A DNA stretch of 64,000 nt from Pseudomonas taiwanensis (lineage in GTDB: Bacteria > Pseudomonadota > Gammaproteobacteria > Pseudomonadales > Pseudomonadaceae), in the NCBI RefSeq assembly GCF_013393345.1, contig NZ_QJRF01000073.1:1-64000 (forward strand), read 5' to 3'. Within the stretch, counting starts at the first letter, position 1. Each line of letters opens with the position of its first letter. A program made the translations under genes and the position numbers. The notes beneath the pieces were generated by a model that did not search any database, was not told where the DNA came from, and saw only the letters and a program-made list of their open reading frames with translations. Positions 1-9,700 of this stretch are shown here, one piece after another.

Positions 1-1128
1 GTCGAGTTCATGCGCTACATGGCCGGCTGGGCGACCAAGATCGAAGGTCAGACCATGGACGTGTCCATCCCGATCCCGCCGGGCTCGCGCTTCACCGCCT
101 TCGCTCGTCGTGAGCCGGTGGGCGTGGTTGCCGGCATCGTGCCGTGGAACTTCCCGCTGATGATCACCACCTGGAAGGCCATGCCGGCGCTGGCTACCGG
201 CTGCACCGTGGTCATCAAGCCCGCCAGCGAAACCCCGCTGACCGCCCTGCGCCTGGCCGAACTGGCCTTCGAAGCGGGCATCCCGGCCGGCGTGTTCAAC
301 GTCGTCACCGGCGGCGGCAGCACCGTGGGCAACGCCCTGGCGTCGCACCCGCTGATCAGCAAGGTGTCCTTCACCGGTTCCACCGCCGTGGGCAAGAGCG
401 TCGGCGTGGCCTGCATGGAGAACATGACCCGCTTCGCCCTGGAGCTGGGTGGCAAGAACCCGATGATCCTGCTGGCCGATGCCGATGTGGAGAAGGCCGT
501 GCAGGGCGCGCTGCTCGGCGGCCTGCTGAACAACGGCCAGGTCTGCGCCGCGGCCTCGCGCTTCTACGTGCACCAGTCCATCTACGAGCCTTTCGTTCAG
601 GGTCTGGCCGCTGCGGTGAAGGGCCTGTCCATCGGTCCGGGCATGGACCAGGACGCGGCGATCAACCCGCTGGTGTCATTCAAGCAGCAGCAGAACGTGC
701 TCAAGCACATCGACCTGGCCCGCCAGGAAGGCGCCCGCGTGGTCGCCGGTGGCGAGCGTCTGGAAGGCGACGGCTTCTTCGTCCAGCCCACTGTGCTGGC
801 CGACGTGAACCACGAGATGACCGTGTCGCGCGAGGAAGTCTTCGGCCCGGTGCTGTCGGTGATCCCCTTCACCGATGAGGACGCCATGATCGAACTGGCC
901 AACGACAGCGTGTACGGCCTGGCCGCCAGCCTGTGGACCAACGACCTGTCCAAGGCGATGAACCTGGTTCCGCGCATCGAGGCCGGCACCGTGTGGGTCA
1001 ACGCGCACGTGCTGCTGGACCCGAACATGCCCTTCGGCGGCGTCAAGCAGTCCGGCATGGGCCGCGAGTTCGGCCGTGCCGTGATCGAGGCGTACACCGA
1101 GCTGAAGTCGGTCTGCATTGCCCACTGA
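1..1128 (+). CDS. Aldehyde dehydrogenase, phenylacetaldehyde dehydrogenase-like (5' partial)
   Basis: This is the C-terminal three quarters of an NAD(P)-dependent aldehyde dehydrogenase. The reading frame is open to the left window edge, so the start and the first 100 or so residues are missing. Visible family marks are the PWNFPL stretch, the general-base glutamate in FALELGGKNP, the catalytic cysteine in NNGQVCAA (codon at 544), the EEVFGPVL box and the C-terminal PFGGVKQSGMGRE. The sequence around MRYMAGWATKIEG and the ending TELKSVCIAH resemble FeaB/PadA/StyD-type phenylacetaldehyde dehydrogenases, which oxidise phenylacetaldehyde to phenylacetate in phenylethylamine or styrene breakdown. 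The family is secure from the motifs. The substrate is inference, because the neighbours that would settle it lie outside the window. A hairpin follows the stop codon. Confidence 0.9.
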   Translation, partial: VEFMRYMAGWATKIEGQTMDVSIPIPPGSRFTAFARREPVGVVAGIVPWNFPLMITTWKAMPALATGCTVVIKPASETPLTALRLAELAFEAGIPAGVFNVVTGGGSTVGNALASHPLISKVSFTGSTAVGKSVGVACMENMTRFALELGGKNPMILLADADVEKAVQGALLGGLLNNGQVCAAASRFYVHQSIYEPFVQGLAAAVKGLSIGPGMDQDAAINPLVSFKQQQNVLKHIDLARQEGARVVAGGERLEGDGFFVQPTVLADVNHEMTVSREEVFGPVLSVIPFTDEDAMIELANDSVYGLAASLWTNDLSKAMNLVPRIEAGTVWVNAHVLLDPNMPFGGVKQSGMGREFGRAVIEAYTELKSVCIAH

Positions 1129-1136
1129 TGCGAAAC

Positions 1137-1161
1137 GCTGGCGGGCCTCGGGCCTGCCAGC
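1137..1161 (+). terminator. Hairpin after the aldehyde dehydrogenase
   Basis: An inverted repeat with 11-base arms (GCTGGCGGGCC and GGCCTGCCAGC, one mismatch) and a 3-base loop begins 8 bases after the stop codon. It is followed by TTCATTTC. It fits an intrinsic terminator, although the T tract is weak. Confidence 0.6.
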
Positions 1162-1237
1162 TTCATTTCAGGCTGGAAAAGCAGGGGAAGTCTCGCTTTC
1201 AGACGAAAACGAAGACGAAAGATCAGAGCCCGCGTGC

Positions 1238-1489
1238 TCACTCTTTTGAACGTTGGGATGCGATGGCCAGTTCGATCTCGAACAGCAGTTGATCAACCGT
1301 TGCATCCAGCGCCCCCGGACCGGTCAGGTCAGCCGTGTTCACGCCCGTAATTCGCGCCGCTTCACGGGTCTTCTCGTTCCTCAGATAGACGTCGATCAGG
1401 TGTTTGCCAGTGAACTCACACTGCACCATGAAGCCAGGTAGCGTCTCGGAAATCTGCGTTTGTAGTCGTTGCTGGAGCCTCTGCTTCAT
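1238..1489 (-). CDS. Small protein of unknown function (83 aa), possibly DUF1652-like
   Basis: A short ORF on the minus strand. The start at 1489 is preferred over the upstream ATG at 1516 because a GGAGG Shine-Dalgarno sequence lies 5-6 bases before it. The protein is soluble and has no signal peptide. It reads MKQRLQQRLQ at the start, has a central GKHLIDVYL strand and the run RITGVNTADL, and ends in an acidic amphipathic helix (DATVDQLLFEIELA). The strand - 'GV' turn - helix pattern and the size resemble small Pseudomonas DUF1652-type proteins, but this is impression rather than proof. Function is unknown. It converges with the aldehyde dehydrogenase and shares no obvious operon with the EamA gene upstream on the same strand. 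Confidence 0.6.
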   Translation of the reverse strand: MKQRLQQRLQTQISETLPGFMVQCEFTGKHLIDVYLRNEKTREAARITGVNTADLTGPGALDATVDQLLFEIELAIASQRSKE

Positions 1490-1653
1490 CGGTCCTCCAG
1501 AAGCCTCCGCTTCCACTTCGCCTTTGAGCCGGTTTCAGTCGCCTTTGCTCAGGATAACGCTCAGAGCGTACTCCGACGTCTTACCTGCCAAACGGCACTA
1601 ACGGGGCTCCCCTTCCCCTGTCAAATGCACAGATTTTGCAGTCGCGCAGCCAC

Positions 1654-2607
1654 TCAATGCGCCACTGCGAGCTTGCCGGAATGGCCATGGAACACGCCGA
1701 TGGCTTTCACCACCCCGAAAACGATGAGTGCAATACCCAGGGCCTCCGGAGTCGTCGGCCACCGGTGATGGAACAGCAGGCCCAGGCACGTGGCGAACAC
1801 CATCTCCAGGGACAGCAGCTGGCTGGCGAGCGTTATGGGAAGACGCTGGGACGCAAGGGTCCAGGCCCACGCGCCGCCCATCGAGGCAACGGCAGCAAGC
1901 AGGAGCGCCGGCAGATAGAGATGGCTGATGGCGCTCGCTCCTAACCCCAGGGAGGGCGCGTTGAACACTTCCAGGCTTGCTCCGATGGGGATGAACACGA
2001 GGGTTTGCAGACCCCCTCCGACCATCATCATGGAGGTCCAGACCCATGCATTCATGCCGGGGCGTTTCTTCAGGGCCCGCCGGTTGGCAAGTCCGAACCA
2101 AACCCACAGCGCCACGGCTGCGACGGAAGCCCCGATTCCGATAGCCAGCGAGGGGTGCGAGAGCCCTTCAGCCGCTGCAACGCTCTGGCCATTCACCAGA
2201 AGCAGTCCGAGGGCAGCCAGTCCAAACGGCACCTGGAGCAATCGCCAGGAGATTCCACCCTCGACATTCCCGCTGATGGCCAACGCGACGGGCACCAGCC
2301 CCAGAAAGGCCGGCGCGATGACCGGCCCCGCATAGGTAGCCGCCACGGCAACCGCCATGAAGTACCCCACATACCCGATGAATCCCAGCCCGGCGGCGGT
2401 GAGCCAGTCTTTCCAACCCAGCCGTCGGCAGGATTCGAAATTGGCCAGCAGAATCACCGCACCAATCAATCCGGAGATGATGTATCTGCAGGCCGCAAGA
2501 TCGAAGATCGAATATTCGCCGATGAAAAGTGGCGCGACGAAGTTCATCGACCACGTGAGGGAGGCGAATGTCGCGGCAGCAATGCCAGTCGTGAATGTGG
2601 GTTTCAT
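1654..2607 (-). CDS. EamA/DMT-superfamily transporter
   Basis: A 317-residue inner-membrane protein with about ten hydrophobic segments arranged as two EamA halves, the drug/metabolite transporter layout. The first helix follows MKPTFTTGIAAATFASLTW and the second half carries the conserved SLEMVFATCLG-type run near the end. Family members export amino acids, metabolites or drugs; the substrate cannot be read from the sequence. The start at 2607 is chosen because it begins just before the first membrane helix. An ATG at 2637 with AAAGGA about 9 bases upstream is an alternative that would add 10 residues. The gene is divergent from a LysR regulator across about 170 bases, the classic arrangement for a LysR-controlled exporter. 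Confidence 0.85.
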   Translation of the reverse strand: MKPTFTTGIAAATFASLTWSMNFVAPLFIGEYSIFDLAACRYIISGLIGAVILLANFESCRRLGWKDWLTAAGLGFIGYVGYFMAVAVAATYAGPVIAPAFLGLVPVALAISGNVEGGISWRLLQVPFGLAALGLLLVNGQSVAAAEGLSHPSLAIGIGASVAAVALWVWFGLANRRALKKRPGMNAWVWTSMMMVGGGLQTLVFIPIGASLEVFNAPSLGLGASAISHLYLPALLLAAVASMGGAWAWTLASQRLPITLASQLLSLEMVFATCLGLLFHHRWPTTPEALGIALIVFGVVKAIGVFHGHSGKLAVAH

Positions 2608-2775
2608 CGCTACGCTCTCGAATGGATGTGACTGCATGCCGGATCGTCCTTTCTCGACCCGGCAGATCGGCGAGATCGGTCCCGCCGGACGCATTCTCTG
2701 ACCTGTACGAAAGAATTGGAATTCGTTGAATTTTCCAGGGACCTGTTCCATAACGGAACAAAAAAAGGGGCTCCG

Positions 2776-3666
2776 ATGGACAGGTACAGCGACATGGCAA
2801 TCCTGGTTGCGGTGGTGGACGCAGGTGGTTTTTCACCGGCCGCGCGCAGGCTTGGAATGACCCACTCGGCCATCAGCAAGCGCGTTCAGCGGCTGGAGGA
2901 TCGGCTCGGTATCCAGCTCTTGTTGCGCACGACGCGGATGGTGGCACTGACGGATGCTGGAGAGCGGTTTGTGCGCGAAGCACGGCCGATCCTCGCGGAT
3001 ATCCAGGCCCTGGAAGCTGCCGTGTTGCTCGATTCCGATGCGCCACGGGGCATGTTGAGAGTGACCTCTTCAAATGCCTTCGGTCACCACCATGTAGTGC
3101 CTGCCGTCGTCGACTTCATGCGGATCTACCCGGATATAAAAGTGAACCTGACCCTGACGGACGCCATTGTCGATGTCAGGCACGAACGCATCGATGTCGC
3201 GATAAGGAGCGGCGCGCTATCCGACCCAAGTCTGGTCGCGCAGAAACTGGCATCGAATGAACGCATTATTTGCGCCTCCCCCCGCTACCTCGAGTTGCAC
3301 GGAATGCCGGCCAAACCTGCCGCTCTATCGGAGCACCTGTGCTTGAAACTCAACTTTGAAAGCCGCTTCAACGATTGGGAGTTTCGTTCCGCGTCGAACC
3401 GGGAGATTCGACTGGAGGGAAGCTTCTCCTGCAACAGTGTCGAGGCCATTCGCACCCTATGCCTGGCCGGTGCAGGGATAGCCCGTCTTCCAGCGTTCAT
3501 GGTGCGCGACGACCTGGAGTCAGGCCGCCTGCTCGCGCTGCTAGAGGATTTTTCACGGTCATCAGACTCCGCCATCTATGCACTGCGGGCTCCAAGCAAT
3601 TTCGTCCCGGCCCGGACGCGGGCGTTCATCGATTTCCTGTCAGAGCGGTTCGCGTCGACGCCTTGA
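2776..3666 (+). CDS. LysR-family transcriptional regulator
   Basis: A 296-residue LysR-type regulator. Residues 1-60 form the winged helix-turn-helix (MDRYSDMAILVAVVDAGGFS, then AARRLGMTHSAISKRVQRLE). The rest is a periplasmic-binding-protein-like effector domain of the CrgA/AaeR type, with SNAFGHHHVVPAVVDFM at its start. The ATG at 2776 follows AGGGG at good spacing. The ORF extends upstream to 2716, but that extension is not needed for the domain. It is transcribed away from the EamA exporter. The shared intergenic region contains several GAATT repeats around 2714-2735 that could belong to an operator. By family rule it probably controls the exporter and itself. The effector is unknown. Confidence 0.9.
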   Translation: MDRYSDMAILVAVVDAGGFSPAARRLGMTHSAISKRVQRLEDRLGIQLLLRTTRMVALTDAGERFVREARPILADIQALEAAVLLDSDAPRGMLRVTSSNAFGHHHVVPAVVDFMRIYPDIKVNLTLTDAIVDVRHERIDVAIRSGALSDPSLVAQKLASNERIICASPRYLELHGMPAKPAALSEHLCLKLNFESRFNDWEFRSASNREIRLEGSFSCNSVEAIRTLCLAGAGIARLPAFMVRDDLESGRLLALLEDFSRSSDSAIYALRAPSNFVPARTRAFIDFLSERFASTP

Positions 3667-4066
3667 GTGAAGGTTTTTTTGTGGGGGCGAATTCATTCGC
3701 CAAGGGCCGCGCAGCGGCCCCGTAGGTTGGTGCTGAGCGCAGCGAAGCCCAACACATCAGACTCCGAGCCCACCCGCTTCCCTCACCCCAACCCCGCTCT
3801 GCGCCCCGGCCTGATCGCTTCGCGCTCAGGCGTTCATCGGCACTGGAAGCGGTGCTTCCAAAAGCGTGCCTCGTCACCCCAGAGGGAGAGGGAGCTGTCC
3901 GTGCAAATCTCAACACCGCACCAACCTTGTGGCGGCGAATCGGCCCACCCGAACGGGATGCAATCACTTCGGCGTCTATATTGAGATGCGATACCGACGC
4001 AATCGATATCCATAGCCAAGCGTTGGCGTAGAGAGAATCACCGGAATACTTTCAGGATGGCGAAGC
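3667..4066. repeat. Gene-free region with dispersed intergenic repeats
   Basis: No convincing gene lies in these 400 bases. At 3681-3704 is a copy of the repeat GTGGGGGCGAATTCATTCGC, which recurs near 17552, 30989 and, inverted, 34993 and 60915. From about 3719 to 3752 is a copy of the second repeat type (GTAGGTTGG...GAAGCCCAAC). The remainder shows nothing recognisable. Confidence 0.6.
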
Positions 4067-4741
4067 ATGGGTGACTTGTTCGACGCCGTTTTGCTGGGAT
4101 TGCTGGCTTTGTTGCCATTGATAAACCCACCTACCACCGTGGCGCTTTTTCTCGCCCTTTCACGGGGACTTACTCGGGAAGAGAAGAACAAACAGGCATT
4201 CCTGACAGCACTTAATGTCTTTCTCATCATGATATTCACCTACTACATAGGTGAACTGATCATGGATGTTTTCAATATTTCCATACCGGGCTTGAGAATT
4301 GCGGGCGGAGGAATTCTGATAATAATTGGCGCAAGAATGCTTTTTCCTCAACCCGTACAACCCTCCGCCTCGGGCAACGGGGAAGCAGAACGAGCCAGTT
4401 TCGCGTTCGTTCCGCTGGCCATGCCCAGCACGGCTGGGCCGGGCACCATTGCGCTGATCATCAGCGCTTCGGCCACTCTCAAGCACAGTACGAACTTTCC
4501 GCACTGGGTAATACTGACGGCCCCGCCGTTAATCTTCCTTTCAACCGCGCTGATACTCTGGGGTTGTCTGCGGGCATCGGATCTGATCATGAAGATTACC
4601 GGTCCGTCAGGCATTGATGCCGTATCGCGCATCATGGGATTTCTGCTCGTATGCATGGGCGTTCAATTCGCCATCAATGGCTCGATAGAAATCGTACAAA
4701 CCCTCATCAATAACAACGTGCAACTACTTCGCCATCCATGA
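4067..4741 (+). CDS. MarC/UPF0056-family membrane protein (NAAT family)
   Basis: A 224-residue integral membrane protein of the MarC family, with about six transmembrane helices. It is recognised by the N-terminal LLALLPLINPPTTVALFLAL stretch, the central GGGILIIIGARML and the MPSTAGPGTIALII run that characterise the family. Length matches the usual 200-220 residues. MarC proteins were once linked to multiple antibiotic resistance, but their substrate is not established; some relatives transport amino acids. The base composition is clearly less GC-rich than in surrounding genes, with many ATA/ATT/AAT codons, which could mean acquisition by transfer. No partner gene is adjacent on either side. 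Confidence 0.85.
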   Translation: MGDLFDAVLLGLLALLPLINPPTTVALFLALSRGLTREEKNKQAFLTALNVFLIMIFTYYIGELIMDVFNISIPGLRIAGGGILIIIGARMLFPQPVQPSASGNGEAERASFAFVPLAMPSTAGPGTIALIISASATLKHSTNFPHWVILTAPPLIFLSTALILWGCLRASDLIMKITGPSGIDAVSRIMGFLLVCMGVQFAINGSIEIVQTLINNNVQLLRHP

Positions 4742-5112
4742 ACTCATCCAGCGTCCACCAGCGACTATGTTCACTCGCCATGGAATATCCATCTCAGGAA
4801 ATAACCTGTCGGATCTCCCACCCGTCGCTACACTAACACTGCTTTCGACAGCGGAAGCCGGGACACGGGAGCGGCAAGTAGCCGTATGGAACTGATCCCT
4901 CCCGACCAGGCGAAGCTGTCGCGACATGACTTCGGAGATCCAAAGAGCAGTGCCCGGCTGCGGGGCGCGAGTTGAAGCGAACCAACTCCAGCAGTGATAC
5001 AGGCAGTCTGTTCGGTGGCGTGGACCACTCGAAGGGTCATGCTGTGCGGTAAAGACCATTCTTGCTGGCCGGCCATTCATTTGCGCGATGCCATTTCGGC
5101 AAGGAGCTTTTC
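4742..5112. other. Intergenic region, nothing recognised
   Basis: About 370 bases between marC and the antiporter gene. Small ORFs here have no supporting ribosome site or family features. A promoter for the downstream gene must lie here, but no box is clear. The AAGGAG ribosome site at 5101 fixes the start of the next gene. Confidence 0.4.
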
Positions 5113-6603
5113 ATGGTCGACTCAACCAGCAACATAGACCTGGGCAAGCAGGCGGAGCCCGGTAAACAGACAGAGGTCGCTACCTCCAGCGACAAACTGA
5201 AAGTGGGTGCACTGATCGCCCTGGTCGTCGGCTCGATGGTAGGCGGTGGCATCTTCTCACTGCCGCAAAACATCGCTAACAGCGCCAGTGCCGGAGCCAC
5301 CCTGATCGGCTGGCTCATCACCGGGGTCGGCATGCTGATGCTGGCCTTCGTGTTCCAGACCCTCGCCAACCGCAAGCCCAAGCTCGACGGCGGGGTGTAT
5401 GCCTACGCCAAGGCCGGATTCGGCGACTACATGGGCTTCTCTTCGGCCTGGGGCTACTGGATCAGCGCCTGGATCGGCAACGTCAGTTACATGGTGCTGC
5501 TGTTCGGCACGCTGGGTTTCTTTTTCCCCATCTTCGGCGAGGGCAACACCCTGCCCGCGATGGCCTGTGCGTCGGTGCTGCTGTGGTTCCTGCACTTCCT
5601 GGTACTGCGGGGAATCAAGGAAGCCGCCTTCATCAACACCCTGACCACCATCGCCAAGATGGTGCCGCTGGCTCTGTTCATCGTCATCGCCGCTATAGCC
5701 TTCAAGATGGATGTGTTCACCTCCGACTTCTGGGGCGCCGGTAACAGCGACCTGGGTACGGTGATGAACCAGGTCCGGAACATGATGCTGGTCACTGTCT
5801 GGGTATTCATCGGCATTGAAGGCGCCAGCATCTTCTCCGCGCGCGCCGAGAAGCGTAGCGATGTCGGCAAAGCCACCGTGGTCGGCTTCGTTGCGGTGCT
5901 CCTGCTGCTGGTTCTGGTGAATGTTCTGTCCCAGGGGATCATGGCCCAGGCTCAGTTGGCTGGCCTGAAAAACCCGTCGATGGCAGGCGTGCTGGAAAGT
6001 GTGGTCGGCCATTGGGGCGCCGTCCTCATCAGCGTCGGGCTGATCGTTTCCCTCGCCGGTGCGCTGTTGTCGTGGACGCTGCTGTGTGCCGAAATTCTGT
6101 TTGCCAGTGCCCGCGATCACACCATGCCGGAGTTCCTCCGCAAGGAGAACGCAAACCAGGTCCCGGCCAATGCCTTGTGGCTGTCCAACGGGCTGATCCA
6201 GCTGTTCCTGATCATCACCCTGTTCAACAGCTCCACCTACCTGAGCCTGCTGTACCTGGCGACTTCGATGATCCTCGTGCCGTACTTCTGGTCAGCCGCC
6301 TATGCCCTGCTGCTGGCGTACCGTAATGAGACCTACGAACAGGCGCCTGGCGAACGAACCAAGGACCTGGTGATCGCCCTGGTCGCGGTGCTCTATGCCG
6401 TCTGGCTGGTGTACGCGGCAGGCGTGCAATACCTGCTGCTGTCGGCCCTCCTCTATGCACCGGGCGCCATCCTGTTCGCCAAGGCCAAGCGCGAGCTGGG
6501 CCAGCCGGTGTTCACCGGGGTGGAGAAGGTGATTTTCCTGGTGGTACTGATCGGCGCCCTGATCGCCGGCTACGGCCTCTACAGCGGCTTCCTCAGCCTC
6601 TGA
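5113..6603 (+). CDS. arcD: Basic amino acid antiporter, ArcD-like (APC superfamily)
   Basis: A 496-residue inner-membrane antiporter with about 13 hydrophobic helices. The start of helix 1, GALIALVVGSMVGGGIFSLP, has the APC-family substrate-binding GGGIF motif. The middle stretches GGVYAYAKAGFGDYMGF and VTVWVFIGIEGASIFS closely resemble ArcD, the arginine/ornithine exchanger of the Pseudomonas arginine deiminase pathway. The ATG at 5113 is chosen over upstream codons because AAGGAG lies 6 bases before it. In the classical locus ArcD precedes arcABC; here it stands alone, flanked by hairpins, so it may be a paralogue exchanging arginine, ornithine or another basic amino acid. The symbol is by similarity only. 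Confidence 0.8.
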   Translation: MVDSTSNIDLGKQAEPGKQTEVATSSDKLKVGALIALVVGSMVGGGIFSLPQNIANSASAGATLIGWLITGVGMLMLAFVFQTLANRKPKLDGGVYAYAKAGFGDYMGFSSAWGYWISAWIGNVSYMVLLFGTLGFFFPIFGEGNTLPAMACASVLLWFLHFLVLRGIKEAAFINTLTTIAKMVPLALFIVIAAIAFKMDVFTSDFWGAGNSDLGTVMNQVRNMMLVTVWVFIGIEGASIFSARAEKRSDVGKATVVGFVAVLLLLVLVNVLSQGIMAQAQLAGLKNPSMAGVLESVVGHWGAVLISVGLIVSLAGALLSWTLLCAEILFASARDHTMPEFLRKENANQVPANALWLSNGLIQLFLIITLFNSSTYLSLLYLATSMILVPYFWSAAYALLLAYRNETYEQAPGERTKDLVIALVAVLYAVWLVYAAGVQYLLLSALLYAPGAILFAKAKRELGQPVFTGVEKVIFLVVLIGALIAGYGLYSGFLSL

Positions 6604-6611
6604 TCGAGGAC

Positions 6612-6652
6612 GGTCCATGGCGGGCGGAACTCCGTGCCGCCCGCCATGGACC
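6612..6652 (+). terminator. Strong hairpin after the antiporter gene
   Basis: A perfect inverted repeat with 16-base GC-rich arms (6612-6627 and 6637-6652) and a 9-base loop starts 8 bases after the stop codon. It has no clear T tract, so it is either an intrinsic terminator or an mRNA-stabilising structure. Confidence 0.65.
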
Positions 6653-6685
6653 TGCAGGCGCTGCAACGTCATTGGCTATAGCCCT

Positions 6686-6740
6686 GTAGGAGCTGGCTTG
6701 CCAGCGAAAAGGGGCCATTAGCTGGCAAGCCAACTCCTAC
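6686..6740. repeat. REP-like inverted repeat between convergent genes
   Basis: Arms at 6686-6705 and 6721-6740 (GTAGGAGCTGGCTTGCCAGC and its inverse, one mismatch) flank a 15-base loop. The core is the GTAGGAG...GC type found in Pseudomonas REP elements and is a variant of the array at 56174. It lies 2 bases from the stop codon of the minus-strand kinase gene and may act as its terminator. Confidence 0.7.
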
Positions 6741-6742
6741 GG

Positions 6743-9700
6743 TCATTCGCCGATGGCGTTGCGGTCCAGCTGTTCCAACTGGTCCAGCAGCGCCAGGGCC
6801 TGGTCGAAGTCGAAAGAATCCACTGCCTTTGCAACACGCCTCAGGGTGTCCTCCCCCGGTCGGCCTCGAAACTGCTCGCAGATTTCCGTGATGAGCTCTT
6901 CAGCGGCCGTATCACTTTGCGCCAGGCAGTGCCGGAGGCGATCGAACAGGTCGGACAGCTGGGCCCGCTCGCTCTCGCTGGAATCGCCAGTTGACTCGGG
7001 GGCATTGTCGAGCGCGGTGAGCCCCTGAACGACGCTTGCCAGGTCAGTCAGCAATTCCTCCAACAAGGTGTCGATTCGCTCAGCCGGGGCGTTCTGCCGG
7101 CAGGCCTGTTCCAGCCGAGCGGCTGACTCCACTACCCCCAACGCCCCGATGTTCGCAGCGGCACCCCGCAGGCTATGGGCGGTGCGCTGGGCGGCGGTGG
7201 GATCATTGCCGCGACGCGCTTCTGCGAAGAGGTTGGCGAAGTCCCGCTGGCCATCACGAAACTTCAGCAACAACCGGTGATAAAGGGACAGCTTGCCACT
7301 GCAGGTGGCGAGCCCTTTCTGCTGGTCGATGCCGGGCAATGCAGGCAGGGTCGACTGCACGGTGGGAGCGGTCTGCCTCGGTGCCAGGGTGCGGGCCTGG
7401 GCAGGGGTGATCCAGCGCGCCAGCGTGGCGAACATCGTGTCCAGGTTCAGCGGTTTGGCAATGTGATCGTCCATGCCCGCGTCCAGCGCCAGCTGACGAT
7501 CGCCAGCGAGGTTGTTGGCGGTCATGGCGATGATCGGAATGCTCGTCAGTTGCGGCCGCTGGCGAATCGCACGGGTCGCCTCGTAGCCATCCACCAAGGG
7601 CATCTGGCAATCCATGAGAATCCCGTCGAAGCGCTGATCCACTGCCAGCAGATCGAGCGCTTCCTGGCCGTTGCTGACCAGTACGGTCTCGATGCCGGCA
7701 TCCGTGAGCAGCTCCACCGCCAGCTCCTGATTCAATGGGTTATCTTCCGCCAGCAGCACGCGGCTGCCGGCGAGAGCCGCCTTGGCGCTCTCGGTCTGGC
7801 CATGACGTTCGGTGCTGCGGGTTTCCGCCGGGGACGTACCGCCCAGCACCTGGTTGATCGCTTCCAGCAGTGAGGACGGCGTCACCGGTTTGGTGAGCAC
7901 GAAGTCCAGCGTCACGCCCTGCACACGCGCGGCATCGAGGGCGTCCTCCCGTCCGAACGCGGTCACCATGATCACCGCGGGCACGTCCCCGCCACCGTCG
8001 TTAAGCTCGCGCACGGCCTCGACACCATCGAGTTCCGGCATCTTCCAGTCGATCAGCAAGAGCCGGTAAGGCAGCCCTTTTTGCGTGGCGCGGTTCAACA
8101 ACTGCAGGGCCTCGCGTCCGGTGCGCGCAACGTCCACTTCCAGTCCGAAGCTCTTAGCCATGGTCGAGAGGATTTCCCGGGCCGAGGCATTGTCATCGAC
8201 CACCAGCACACGCAAGCCCAATAGCTCATCAGCGCGCATGACCCGCCGTGGCCGCGCATGTTCCTGGCGGCCGAAGCGCGCGTTGAAATGGAAGGTTGAG
8301 CCACGGTCAGGCTCGCTTTCTACCCAGATGCGGCCCTGCATCAGTTCCACCAGTTTCTGCGAGATCGCCAGACCCAGGCCGGTACCGCCATATTTGCGTG
8401 AAGTGGACGAATCGGCCTGCATGAAGGACTGGAAGATGCGCTCGCACTGCTCCGGCGTCATCCCGATACCGCTGTCCCTGACCCAGAAGTGCAGCTCGAC
8501 GTCCGTTTCGGCGGCCGCGACCTGTTCGACACCCACCACGATTTCCCCGGTTTCGGTGAACTTGACCGCATTGTTTCCGAGGTTGATCAGTACCTGGCCG
8601 AGGCGCAGCGGGTCCCCCAGCAGCGCAGTGGGCAAGTCGTAGTCGAGCTGGAACAGCAACTCCAGCTGCTTCTCCTCGGCCTTGAAGCCAACCACGCTGG
8701 CGAAGTGGTCCATCACATCTTCGAGTCGGAAGCCGATTCGCTCGACGTCCATCGCCCCGGCTTCGATCTTCGAGAAGTCGAGGATGTCATTGATGATGCC
8801 CAGCAGGTTTTCCGCGGAGAGGTTGATCTTCTCCACGTAGTTACGCTGCTTGCGGTCCAGCTCGGTCTTCAGGGCCAGGCAGCTCATGCCGATGATGACG
8901 TTCATCGGTGTGCGGATCTCGTGGCTCATATTGGCCAGGAAGTGACTCTTGGCTTGCGTCGCTTCCTCGGCCAGCTGCTTGGCGCGGAGCATGGCCCGTT
9001 CCGCTGCCTTTCGTTGGGTAATGTCGATGTGCCAACCGAGAACTCCAAACTCGCCGCGATACTGCATCGGCAGATAGGTGGCGAGCATTTCGCGTTCGCG
9101 GCCCTGGCTGTCGTACATCTGCACCTCGCGTTCGTAGTAGGGCTCGCCAGTCTGGAGATGGGCCCACACATCGTCCCGGTCGAGCAGATTGACGTAGATC
9201 TGCGGCACCATGTCGCCAGCGGTAAGGCCGAAGGTTTCGACGAACCTCGGGTTGGCAAAATGGATCTGGCCCTGGGTTGCGAACGCGACGCTTACCGGAC
9301 TGCGGTCCAGAATGCTCTTCAGGCGTTCCTCGCTTTCCAGAATCACGGCTTCCATGGCACGTCGTTCGCTGATGTCACGGACCGACGCGCAGACGCACAG
9401 CTCATGGTTGTGCAGCTCCGGCAGCCTTGAGAGGCCGATCTCCACCGAGAACTGGGTGCCGTCCTTGCGCAGTCCCCGCAGATCCGTGTTGGTGCCACCC
9501 ATCTGGCGGGTATGACCTTGCTCGAAGTATTGCTTGCGCAGTGGCTCGTGCTTGGCCCTGGAGGCTTCCGGCACCAGTTGCTCCACGCCGACGCCGATCA
9601 GCTCGCCGCTGCCATAACCGAACAGCTCTTCCAGCTTGGGATTGGCGAGGATGATGGCGCCACTGCGATCCACCACCATCATGCCGTCAGGCGCCGATTC

